A stretch of DNA of 26,278 bases, taken from Ichthyophonus hoferi (lineage: Eukaryota > Opisthokonta > Ichthyosporea > Ichthyophonida > Ichthyophonidae). The notes beneath the pieces are model-generated. The model ran no database searches. It was not told the origin of the DNA and saw only the letters and a list, made by a program, of their open reading frames with translations. This document shows, one piece after another, positions 12,156-21,702 of the stretch (the first letter of the stretch is position 1; every line of letters starts with the position of its first letter). Position numbers and translations under genes: made by a program. Location of the stretch: NCBI GenBank assembly GCA_002751075.1, contig NAOQ01000368.1:19947-46224 (forward strand), in the 5' to 3' direction.

Positions 12156-12230
12156 AAATGTATTTTATGGTGAACCAATCAAATGCATCTTATGGCGTTC
12201 CAATAAAATGTATTTTAGACAACTGAATAC
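12156..12230. repeat. 25-bp tandem repeat, 3 units, two with CCAAT
   Basis: Units are 12156-12180, 12181-12205 and 12206-12230. Each begins AAATGYATYTTA. Units 1 and 2 continue TGG and end in a CCAAT box (12175-12179 and 12200-12204), placing the two boxes exactly 25 bases apart. Unit 3 keeps only the first half and runs into a 10-base direct repeat, AACTGAATAC twice, at 12221-12240. Confidence 0.85.
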
Positions 12231-12553
12231 AACTGAATACAGGATCCGAAGCCAACCAGCTAATACAATTAAAACCTTTTGGCGCGTAAAATAGTAATAA
12301 TGAGAAACGCATTTTTGTTATTTTTAGTTTTTTATTTCACCTTTACACTCTTAACATTGCCAAAAAATTGAGATTGTTAATTATAAATAAAACATTATAT
12401 ACCCCCTGACCACGTAAATGATATTTTAACAACGTAGACATTAGACATTATTGTAGTACATCTACGTATAATTATTAATAATTTTCTTTTTTAAGGTTCG
12501 AATCGCTGTATGCCTATTTTTTTCCGAAGACAATTAGATCATTATAAATCACT
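12156..12553. promoter_or_regulatory. Likely two-way promoter with CCAAT boxes and an E2F-type site
   Basis: This interval separates the proposed 5' ends of two genes that point away from each other. It holds two CCAAT boxes in tandem repeats (12175-12179, 12200-12204) and TTTGGCGC at 12278-12285, an exact match to the E2F consensus TTTSSCGC, 268 bases before the plus-strand ATG. TTCGAA at 12497-12502 fits the CHR consensus TTYGAA, 52 bases before the ATG. CCAAT plus E2F or CHR is the usual arrangement of animal genes expressed in S, G2 or M phase. The motifs are seen directly; the function is inferred. Short motifs occur by chance, though GGCGCG is rare in sequence this AT-rich. Confidence 0.45.
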
Positions 12554-15500
12554 ATGGCTGCACCACAATATTCTGGCCTGCCGGCACGGGTAAGCCAGTA
12601 GTTCTATGTATGCAAGTATATTTATCTACTTACTTGCATGTCTCTATGTCTATGTATGCATCTCCATTCTCGAAATCGTATGCTGGGGTTGTAGGAGAGT
12701 GGCCGGCATCTTGGTATATGTTGGTTAAAAGTAACTAAGAGATAGCAGGGGAACAAAGGGTTTGATGTGGTGGGGTAGTCTGATTTAGAATTTTTGGCCC
12801 CAAATCATAATTTTTTTAAAAAGCATTTGAATGTGTCTACCTCTGCATATATGTTTTTATATCAAGAGGTATCTTTGTATCTCTGCCTAACTTGATACAC
12901 AGCGCATCTAGGTATATTCCCATCTAATAAATTACATATGTTTATGTAAATACTTATAGAAGATTATCAATTGTCGCTGGATATTACACGGTTGCGGATT
13001 CAAACCTACTTTCGTATCACTCACTCTGTTTTAAATGACGAATCATTTAAAGCATAAATCTAGGTAACAGAAAAGGCGTTATACGATGCCATTATCCCAT
13101 GTTATCTTTTTACTTAAATTCCTTGAGTAAGTACTCCAACCAGATTCTTGTAAAAATTACTCGAATAGGTTTTTTTGAATTTAGTATAAATGACAATTTT
13201 AAATGTAATTGGCAACTTACGTAAAAATACAATTATCATGTGAAGTGCATCTATACCCCTGCAAATATACCTCAATAAGCTTATCCTTTTTGTTGTATTT
13301 ATTAAAGATAACTGTCCAATTCGGGATATCTTAATCAAATCCGCATAATTTACTGTATAAATGAGTCATGCCTTTAGGCCTACAGACAGTATTTATATAT
13401 AGTATTAACAAGTGTTTTGCTATCCCTGACTGCATTTCTGACTAATACTACTTTTTATGTATCAATTTTCCTTTCTATTGGAAATTTAATTATCATATTA
13501 GCAAATCTCTTACTGGTTTTAGCTCAAAATGAATATACTGCAAAATATTGAGATGATCAAATAGCTTTGCGTTTTAAATTTATCTTAAAACAAAGACATT
13601 TTAAGGAAGTGTGTATTGTAGGACAAACAAGGTTTTGCTCCAGTTGATTATATTAACAAAAGAGTCGGAGAGCATCACATTTAAGTATTGTAACAATCTT
13701 TTGTCAAATAAAGCGATATATACAATATAAGTAAAATAGCTATAATTATAAATATCTGATTAATTAATGCTAGGTTCTGAAACCTTTACATAAAATGCTC
13801 TTTTTAAAAGGTAAAAAAGCTCAGTCTGAGACAGCTTTGGAAGTCTTAATTTTGTAGTGACACTGAATAAAGGCTGTGTAGTTTTTATCTTAAATTCCCT
13901 GTTTGAAATACTTGGTTACCACCCTGATTATGGGTAAGATAATTACTACACAGGCTGTTATAGACAATAGACATCCTTTTTACAGTTTCAAAGTCTTCTA
14001 GCTGGAACAAAATCTGGTAACTCGTCAAAGTCAACGTCCTTGACACCAAATAAAGAAAAGGAAAATATTGAACCAGACCGGCTTTCTTTTGGGATTACTA
14101 AAAAAGTTGCTTTAATTGCAGGTAACATAAATGTTAGATATAGGTGGAGACAGGTTTGGTCCCTGTGAACTATATCTATTTACAATTGAGGAAATACTGA
14201 ACTAAGGCGTTTAACATACTGTTGTTTTTAAAACAACAAGTCTTTCATAAATGTTCTACCATACATTCATACTAATATACATTTGCGTACATGCTCCAGT
14301 GTACTTATACAATAACTTACGAATATACCTCCTTAAAAACATAAATATTCAGCGCAAGTTTGTTTGACTTTCTGTTTACTTATCTACGCAGTCATTTTAT
14401 AAATTTTGTCATAATTTTGAATTCAATCTTAAACTGAAAAAAAAAAACAAAAGTCGCAGTGTTTATTTGGCTTTCCATTGCAGATGTGTTTGTAAAAATG
14501 AATGGGTAGTCCAAGTGATGACAAATATATTTATGACTTAGGATATGGGCTCAAGCAAGGGGTGGTAATAGGCATAGGAGTGGATTTGGGTAGTATAAGT
14601 AGAGGAACAGTATGCAAGAATTAAGATAGTCGTTTGTCAAATTTCATGTTATGTATTTATTTTTTGTTGAGCCTTTTCTGTCCTGAAAATCAAAGAAAGC
14701 ATTGTCAGGTCATTTGTCTCAGAACTATTTTTATGACTTTTAATGGTTTATGATCTCCACAAATTTAATTGATGCATTAATATAAAATAACTGGCAGGAG
14801 GGCAGATAACTGATGGAGAAAAAATTACCGAGGTGACAGCAAAAACACTGCCAATATTGCCCGTAAATATAGACTTGGAACCACCAGGGAATGCCACATG
14901 GTTTGTCTATATTATTAATGGCTTCTACATGTTTTTATCGTTTGACTGCAATATTAAGTTGATTTATGGTCACCTTTGTATGCATTGCCAAGATGCCTAG
15001 GTTAATGCATAGATTGGTCACTATTAAGTAATAATAACTCAAAGATCTCTATAACGATACAAAAGGCACATACATGCATGCATATTGTTTTTTCTTCCTG
15101 TGTTCACAATCTCTTTGGCAATTCATCTAACCTGTTCTACTTTTTTTAAATTAAGCTAACTTATCCCATTTTAAAGATATTCCTAATGTTTATTTCCTCT
15201 CTTATTCTGTTTCAAAGTTACCTCCTATATGGTCTATTACTCCCCTTATCAATTATTGAGCCACAGTAACTCTGCCCATTTAACCTAGTTGATATTTTGC
15301 TTATCTCCAGTTAATTATATTTTTAAGTTTTTATTGTCATTAAGAAAGCTAACCGAATTGTAACACACCCATGCATTTGCATTAATATAGTCTATATATA
15401 ATTTAACACAACTTCATTGTTTAAGGAGACAGTCCAAGACCTACCCACTACTATGATAATAAACAATAGTCCCCAGTATTATGATCAACCAGCCCGTCTC

Positions 15501-17968
15501 TAAACCTGTTAATACTTTTTTTTATAGTTTTTCAGGTAGTTCTTGCTCCCCTCAACCCATGACTATTGCTAAATCTCCCATGAACCGTATGAAACAAGTA
15601 CAGAGGCCCTCACATCAATCTCCTGTTACTCCGGTATATATTCTCTCCAATGTATTTATAATGGTAGCGAGGACTACCTTACTGATGGTATTTTTCAGCC
15701 TATTAACATAATAAATTGCATACACTTCATTTTTATTTTTATTTCTAAATTTAATTTCACTTCTATTCATTATTATACCTACTTCTTTCTCTTTCATTTT
15801 AACGTATTGTGTCATTCCATATATATGGCGTGCTTTATTTATTCCATTTCTTTCCTGCTATAGCTTTAGTGCTTTAATGAGCCAGAGAATTATACGCAAT
15901 TGAGGTTGATTTGTGTCAGACCTTAATCATCTGAGTTGAGTGCCTAATGAGAATTAATTAAAGAGACAAGAGGAACTATGATGGAGAAGTAATTGAAAAT
16001 GTGGGTGGGTGTTAGTGATATATGACTTAAAAATAATCTGAGTTATAACCCAGATATGGATGGAAAGAGGAGGGAATATAAACATGGGTCAAGAGCATTT
16101 GATGGTTTTTTTTAGAAAACATGACTTAGGAATTATTGTCATAAGTGTACTAGTCTTATTTATACTGCTAATCCCTTGTTGCAGTCTTTTCCCCTTGGTC
16201 GTACACCACGACACACCCTGGGCCTTTCGCCGTTTACTACACAGTTTAGCCAAACTACCCATCCAACCCCACCTGAAAGTAATAGGAATATATCAGATTC
16301 ACTTGGTTCACAGATATCACAAGTGTCAGAGTCACAATCACAGTCAATTGCCACCTTTTCCACTGGGAAAACTGACTATAATCACAATATTACAAACCAA
16401 GTTGCTTATATGGATACTGACACTATAGTAGAAAACATGAACACCAAGTATGAAACTATAAAGGTTGGTTAGTATGTTGATGTTTGGTTTGCAATATTTA
16501 AGATGCACAGTAATGGATGCTGTAAGAGGATATTGGTATGCTTTGGATGTGATATTAGTGACTATAAGTATTAGCTCACGCGTTTATCGGTATAGGAAAT
16601 ACATTGTTGCTATGATTACTTTGATTATGTTTTATATGTAGCTATATTTAACAATTGGCACTCATTCCACGGTCTTTCTTAGCTCAATATTTTAACCGTT
16701 CATTTACAAACTCTAGCCCTACCTTTTAATATGGCTACTTTGCCCATGATTTATATGTAGCTATATTTAGCAATCAACACTAATCCCACGGTTTTCCTAA
16801 GCTCGGTACTTTAGCCATTTATTCATAAACTCTAGTCTTACCTCTTACATCAATATACTTTATTTCAGTGGTACATACGCCAATACTAGCTATTTCCACA
16901 CAGGAGAAATACCTTCCAGTAAGACAGTCAAGCGATAAGGCTCTAGAAGATCATTATGATGGTTGGTGTTTCTGAACTGATAATTATCTTTGAGTGATTG
17001 TTATCAAAGGCATTTTCTAGAGCTATTCCAAATGTACATTTATCATTCTCATCACCCCTGTTTGCCAGGAGAACATACATACTGGGCATACATGGCCACT
17101 ATCTATCCGCAGTCAGGACTCCCACATATTGTTACAATCCATTATTTATCTTTTTTGACAATAGGATTTATGAGAAGGCCAAAAACGAGGCGAACTAACT
17201 ATTAGGATGTAGTTTATATAAAAAAATTGTATTTGTGTATATATATATATACATCTTTAAAGTGAAAGAGTGAGGACTCGGGAATATTCCTCCAGACACC
17301 CTGTAGATTAGCGCTATTATTTTGTCTTGTGAGAACATTATTCTTGGGCACGGGTGAAAACAGATAAGTGGTATCATACAGTATTTAGACATTTAAATTA
17401 AGTATATATATGAAACCAACAAAAACAAATTCCTTCCTAGCGTTAATATCTATAATTTGCATTGATAAACTGTCTTACGGCTCAGATGAAGATCTAATAA
17501 TGTATGAAAATGAACTGGATAACCTCAAGAGTGATCTAGAAGATATGATAGTAGCTGTTGACGACTGCACTAGTGTGTCCTCCTTTTATAAACTTATATT
17601 TTAATCTTTTTCTTTTCCTATCTTTATATTCTTAAATGATGCAAGATATGTTGACTTGTGAGCGCATTTTTATGTGGGTGTGTATATGCTTTTGAAAACC
17701 GATAATTACATATGGGAGGCGGGATAAGTTTTGATAGAGCTGTATGTATATAAGAGGTTATTATATCACAGTAGGCATGTGTGAAGTATTACTAGGTAGA
17801 TGAAAATGCGTATCCACACATTATAACTCTTTTACAACAGTGCAGGCACATATTTTAACGGCTGATATTCTGTCACTAAACGACCCGGAGTTATCTTGTA
17901 AGTTAAAAGAGCTTAAGGACAATATAGAGCAACTGAAAAAAGATTACGGTGTAGAGGTTATCACGTAG
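12554..17968 (+). CDS. KEN-box protein with SP/TP sites and C-terminal coiled coil, 8 exons, 323 aa
   Basis: Exons are 12554-12589, 13986-14121, 14798-14900, 15528-15633, 16185-16467, 16869-16961, 17486-17572 and 17841-17968. Phases 0, 1, 2, 0, 1, 1, 1 agree at all seven junctions. The ATG has A at -3 and G at +4, and the stop is TAG at 17966. The N-terminus is MAAPQYSGLPAR. Residues 31-42 hold LTPNKEKENIEP: a CDK consensus TPNK directly before a KEN box at 37-39. The middle is Ser, Thr, Gln and Pro rich, with SPMNR, QSPVTP, RTPRHTLGLSPF (an RxxL destruction-box-like motif near 136-139) and HTPIL. From about residue 245 it becomes strongly acidic, then coiled-coil-like (MYENELDNLKSDLED, later LKELKDNIEQLKKDYG). 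KEN and RxxL motifs mark proteins for the APC/C, so a mitotic or replication role is likely, possibly kinetochore or spindle linked. I do not recognise the family. The weakest junction is exon 3 to 4 (donor GTTTGT, acceptor TTATAG). Confidence 0.68.
16631..16867 (+). repeat. 119-bp diverged tandem duplication in an intron
   Basis: Copy 1 is 16631-16749 and copy 2 is 16750-16867. Both start TTTATATGTAGCTATATTTA and share CCCACGG or TCCACGG, then CTTAGCTC or CTAAGCTC, then AAACTCTAG. Copy 2 runs straight into the TTTATTTCAG acceptor of the next exon of the KEN-box gene. A third, partial relative lies at about 18912-18955 (GTATATGTAGCTGTATTGA), again just before a splice-acceptor-like TTTCTACAG. 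Confidence 0.75.
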
Positions 17969-18058
17969 GTTATTTATATGCCAATGTTTCTATGGTTACC
18001 GGTATTCTTGTACAATTATTAAATGGTCTATCCCACTCTTAATGTCATTCTAACTTGA

Positions 18059-18060
<2 letters not shown>

Positions 18061-18092
<32 letters not shown>
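18061..18092. repeat. Microsatellite (AT)n
   Basis: Sixteen perfect AT dinucleotides, just downstream of the KEN-box gene. Confidence 0.95.
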
Positions 18093-18095
<3 letters not shown>

Positions 18096-18344
18096 CATGT
18101 ATCTTTTGATATTTTTACATATATATATTTTCTTTTCACCTTATTCTTCTCCATACTTTAATATACTCCTTGATCATTGTATTTTTTTTGTTTCTATTCT
18201 TTATCTACCTTACTTAAAGCCAGGTGCAATCATACAGTATATAGTATACATCAACCTGAAACTCTAAATACTTACCAAAGAAAGAGCTCCCCAATAATAT
18301 CCTAATAGTGAGGTAACAAGTTAATTGGAATATATAATCAGCAG

Positions 18345-18498
18345 TTACAGAGACATATTACATTGCTGAAGACCACTTATCTTAGGGATAAGTATTTCTT
18401 GGTACAGTATCAATGAGGATGTACCTATACCTATACCTCTACCTATACCCGCAGCAATAGTTGCAAATGATCTTTTGGACCTTGTTTTATTCCTGCTC
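18345..18498 (-). CDS. Possible terminal exon with a MIC10-like glycine motif
   Basis: After a good acceptor (ACAATATTTCAG on the minus strand) a frame entered in phase 2 stays open for 50 codons and ends TAA. It encodes a basic stretch (RNKTRSKRSF), then AAGIGRGIGIGTSSL, then ILYQEILIPKI. A positively charged loop followed by a GxGxGxG helix is the signature of the second membrane segment of MIC10, the small inner-membrane protein that bends mitochondrial cristae. Against this, the glycine part is encoded by a hexanucleotide repeat (CCTATA-type at 18422-18448 on the plus strand), which alone would give Gly-Ile alternation. I could not find the matching first exon with the first glycine motif, and the upstream space overlaps another candidate. 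It may be a pseudo-signal. Confidence 0.25.
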
Positions 18499-18637
18499 CT
18501 GAAATATTGTTTTATTATAAATGCGTAGAAAGCAACAATAATATCTCTAACACATTTTTGCAATCTGCTGTCGGGAATAGTTATTTATGCATTTACGTTA
18601 GTGCCTAATATAAATCCTTTTAAGGTTTAACTTTAAA

Positions 18638-19033
18638 ATGGTATCTATATCTATTAAGCCAGTCCGTGTAGCTACTATGCCTTTTGTCTACTTTCGCTTG
18701 TGTAGTAATTATAATTATCTTGGCCATGTTCAAGGTAACAGTGAACTATTCCAAACTCAGAATTTAAGATAAAAAATGTATATCCTTACATAATAAAGAT
18801 TCTCTAATTTGACTCAGACAAAACCGGTTAATGCTTCCTAAATATAGCATCTTATATATACAATACTTCAGAACTCAACATTAATTACTTTGATAATTAT
18901 AACTATTGTTATTTTGCCTATGTCGTATATGTAGCTGTATTGAACACTTCCATTATTTCCTTTCTAAATAACACTATATGTTTCTACAGAAATGATTTGG
19001 ACCAGGAAGGTATGGACATTTCTTGAACAATAA
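18638..19033 (+). CDS. Candidate two-exon gene for a 46-residue basic protein
   Basis: Exon 1 is 18638-18734: ATG with A at -3 and G at +4, 32 codons, GTAACA donor. Exon 2 is 18990-19033, after a good acceptor (GTTTCTACAG), in agreeing phase 1 and ending TAA. The stop lies inside AACAATAAAC, so an AATAAA polyadenylation-type signal overlaps it. The product runs from MVSISIKPVRVATM through FRLCSNYNYLGHVQE to MIWTRKVWTFLEQ: basic and aromatic, with no clear membrane segment or known motif. Exon 2 is also open in another frame (NDLDQEGMDIS then stop), which would suit a different upstream exon. Both exons are short, so chance is a real alternative. Confidence 0.28.
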
Positions 19034-20971
19034 ACATGAACATTTACTTGCTATAGTTGCTGTCTGGCCATACGTACCCTCGCCATAGTTCTATGCCATT
19101 CAGTACCCATGCAGCCTCATATTACCACTCATTCATATTTGATAGCACAATTGGTAACTGAGTTTAAGCAATTTTATATTGGCAATACATTATTATATTA
19201 GTATACAGTAGTAGTATTCCCTTATATATTTTGAATAGTAATATGTCTTTATTAACAAATAAAAGAAATTAATGCACAGCAGCATATATTAGTATTATTA
19301 TTATTAAACTCAACTGCATTATACTCATGCATCCAATCTGAGTAATCTGCAAATCTGCAAGTCAAGCTTTGTAATGGCAATTAAACAATAGTAAAGCCTC
19401 ATTGTAAGCATTAGGAACTTACTGCAGTAGTTCAGGTGGTAACAACACATTGATTGTGAAGAAAAAATTTAACAAGGATTTTGACATCGTTTAGTATCTA
19501 TCTACTAATGTATAGATTAATGCTAAGTATAGCAACAAATAGAATTTGTTTTTACAAAAGATGTATACATCAACACCATATAAACTGTAATTACAGACAT
19601 ACGTCATGTATGAATATGGTTGTAATATAAGTAGATTAAAGAAATTTTGCTATGGTCTTTTAGTACAGTATTCCATATCAACTGTTACCATCATATCTAA
19701 ATCACTCTTACTATTAACTATCTCTCTGTTAAAACTTTATTAGTTCCTTGGACTGTGCTTACTTTGATCATGCCGATCACCTTTATTAAGTCTTGCAAAT
19801 CTTTTATAATAATATTTAAACTGGATATTACCCATCACCCCTATATCTTAATACCCAAGGGTCTTGTAGATTCTGTAGTATATATTGCCAGTATCCTCTG
19901 GATCTCATTCTCTGAGACTCCTTTAATGAACATCAATGATCGTTCTTATATAGTTGTCTCTACATCATTTCTACTGCAAATAAATACCCTTCATTATTTG
20001 CACTAACTTGGACTACTATTTTACCTATCTTAGATCTGCTCTAAATTACCTACATTCTCAGTGGTAGTCAACCTCTATAACTAATTGATCTACTTGATAT
20101 TATTGGATGTAATAGACTCAATAATAATCACCTGCAATTGGCTAGTTGGATTATCCATGTGTGAATACACACTGATTGTGTTATAGTTCACCAATATCAT
20201 ATACATCCTAGTCTGTAGGGAAAACCATCATACTTGATTACTATCACATATACGTAGACCTGGTAGTATATTGTATTTGCACTCTGATGGCACAGCTAAT
20301 CTTATTAGAGTGAAACATTCACTTTAAACTATTTCTTCAAGAAAAATTTAAGATTTATTAGTAAATTGATATCAACGATAGTAGCCTACCTACCGATACG
20401 AAGCAATATATATATATATATATGATTAGTACCACTGGAGCACTTTTTAAAATATTTCATTGGCCCAATAATTTTTTTTTTTAATATCTGATCACATTAT
20501 TTCTCTTTTTTATTACCATTCACCAATCCAAAGTTTTAGACCGAAAACTATCAACCAAATGCCATGATATCTTAATACAAATATATAACGTACGCCTATA
20601 GGATGTAACAATCAGAGGATCACACTAAGTCATTCAATTAGTAGTTATTAGTACATCTCTATAATATCCTTATTGGTCTTATGTTATTATCCATATATGA
20701 TAGTAGATTGCCTTAGTATGCGTATTGTTGTTATGCATTAGTAAAAAATGACAGGAAACCAATATAATGCAGATGGTGGGAAAATTTTATTATCATGATA
20801 TTGTAAGACATTGTATCATATATTAGTATGATATTGTAGGATATTATGTAAGTTATTGGCATGATATTGTAGGATAAATTGCTAATCCTCCCAGCCCTTC
20901 CTTCCTGAATCCATAATCCCTAATGTACATGTACATATAATTCACTATTCTACAATAGTTGTCGCACCAAA
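19034..20971. other. Interval without a supportable gene
   Basis: AT-rich with frequent stops in all frames. The longest open stretch is 83 codons on the plus strand at 19755-20006. It has no splice support, no known motif and a composition like its surroundings, so I do not call it. An (AT)n run lies at 20405-20423 and a short repeat cluster at 20794-20874. Confidence 0.5.
20794..20874 (+). repeat. Three copies of ATGATATTGTARGA upstream of a gene
   Basis: ATGATATTGTAAGA at about 20795, then ATGATATTGTAGGA at about 20828 and 20861. The spacing is 33 bases each time. The cluster ends about 100 bases before the start codon at 20972, so it may lie in the promoter. Confidence 0.7.
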
Positions 20972-21702
20972 ATGTCTTCTGAAGGTAAAAAACAGGACAA
21001 GCCAGTGTCTTATAACCCAGCTGTGGTAGGGTGGAATGACATGAGCCTTCCTCTCTTAGTACAGGTTGCTAGGGACTTTAATCGGTCTATTATAGGCATA
21101 TCTGCCACAATGGGTTTTATAGTTGGTGAGTGTCTGCGTGTGTAAGTAGATACATACAGTATGTTTGCGTGTGCAGTATGTTTGCGTGTGCAGTATGTTT
21201 GCGTGTGCTAGTAATTATTTTGAATTTTTATGAATATTTCAAACCTTACGAATGAGAGCCCCTACTCTTTTCTCTGTCTACTACTACTTGATAACTAGGA
21301 TAGAGTAGAGAGTAATCGGCCTAACTACTGTTCATATCGATAAAGCAAGGTCATATCTCTTACACGGGAATCATTTTATTTTGTGTCTACTGGCTGATTG
21401 TAAAGTTTATAAAGTCGAATCATTTTCAATAGTCAGGTTTTCCTCTTCAATAAATCCCTTGTTGTGATATATTTCTTTTTTCACCTAGTACATGTTATGA
21501 GAATAAAAGTGTATTTCACCACTCATTTCCTTTCCCTTCTGACGGATAATTAGTCCTACTAAGGCTTCTTAATATGTGTGACTGTAATATTTCTTTATCT
21601 ATAGGTGTGGCGGTGGTGTCATACCGAACAAAGAAAGGTTGGAAATTACCACAAGTTTTTCGATTTCCGTTAAGCAAGATATATCTTCGTAGGAGGTACT
21701 AA
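20972..21702 (+). CDS. Small single-pass membrane protein, 2 exons, 83 aa
   Basis: Exon 1 is 20972-21125 with a consensus GTGAGT donor. Exon 2 is 21605-21702, after a TTTATCTATAG acceptor, in agreeing phase 1 and ending TAA. The ATG has A at -3. The N-terminal half is soluble (MSSEGKKQDKPVSYNPAVVG, then WNDMSLPLLVQVARDFNRS). One membrane span follows (SIIGISATMGFIVGVAVVSY, about residues 41-60), and the C-terminus is short and strongly basic (RTKKGWKLPQVF to LSKIYLRRRY). A lone helix with a basic tail suits a small subunit of a mitochondrial or ER membrane complex, which is inference only; no family is recognised. The splice signals are canonical and the composition is clearly less AT-rich than the flanks, so the gene itself is well supported. 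Confidence 0.7.
21157..21207 (+). repeat. 17-bp minisatellite, 3 perfect units
   Basis: CAGTATGTTTGCGTGTG repeated three times without a mismatch, 31 bases into the intron of the small membrane-protein gene. Perfect identity points to recent expansion. Confidence 0.92.

Noticed and set aside
12970-13000. A possible tRNA gene around GGATTCAAACC
   Set aside because: No matching A box, acceptor stem or cloverleaf could be drawn around it.
16990-17205. Two overlapping plus-strand open frames of 66 to 71 codons inside the KEN-box gene
   Set aside because: Neither can be joined to both flanking exons without a stop or a poor acceptor. Joining exon 16869-16961 directly to 17486-17572 is phase-consistent and continues the acidic coiled-coil sequence.
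19755-20006. An 83-codon plus-strand open frame
   Set aside because: No splice support, no motif, and nothing sets its composition apart from the surrounding sequence.
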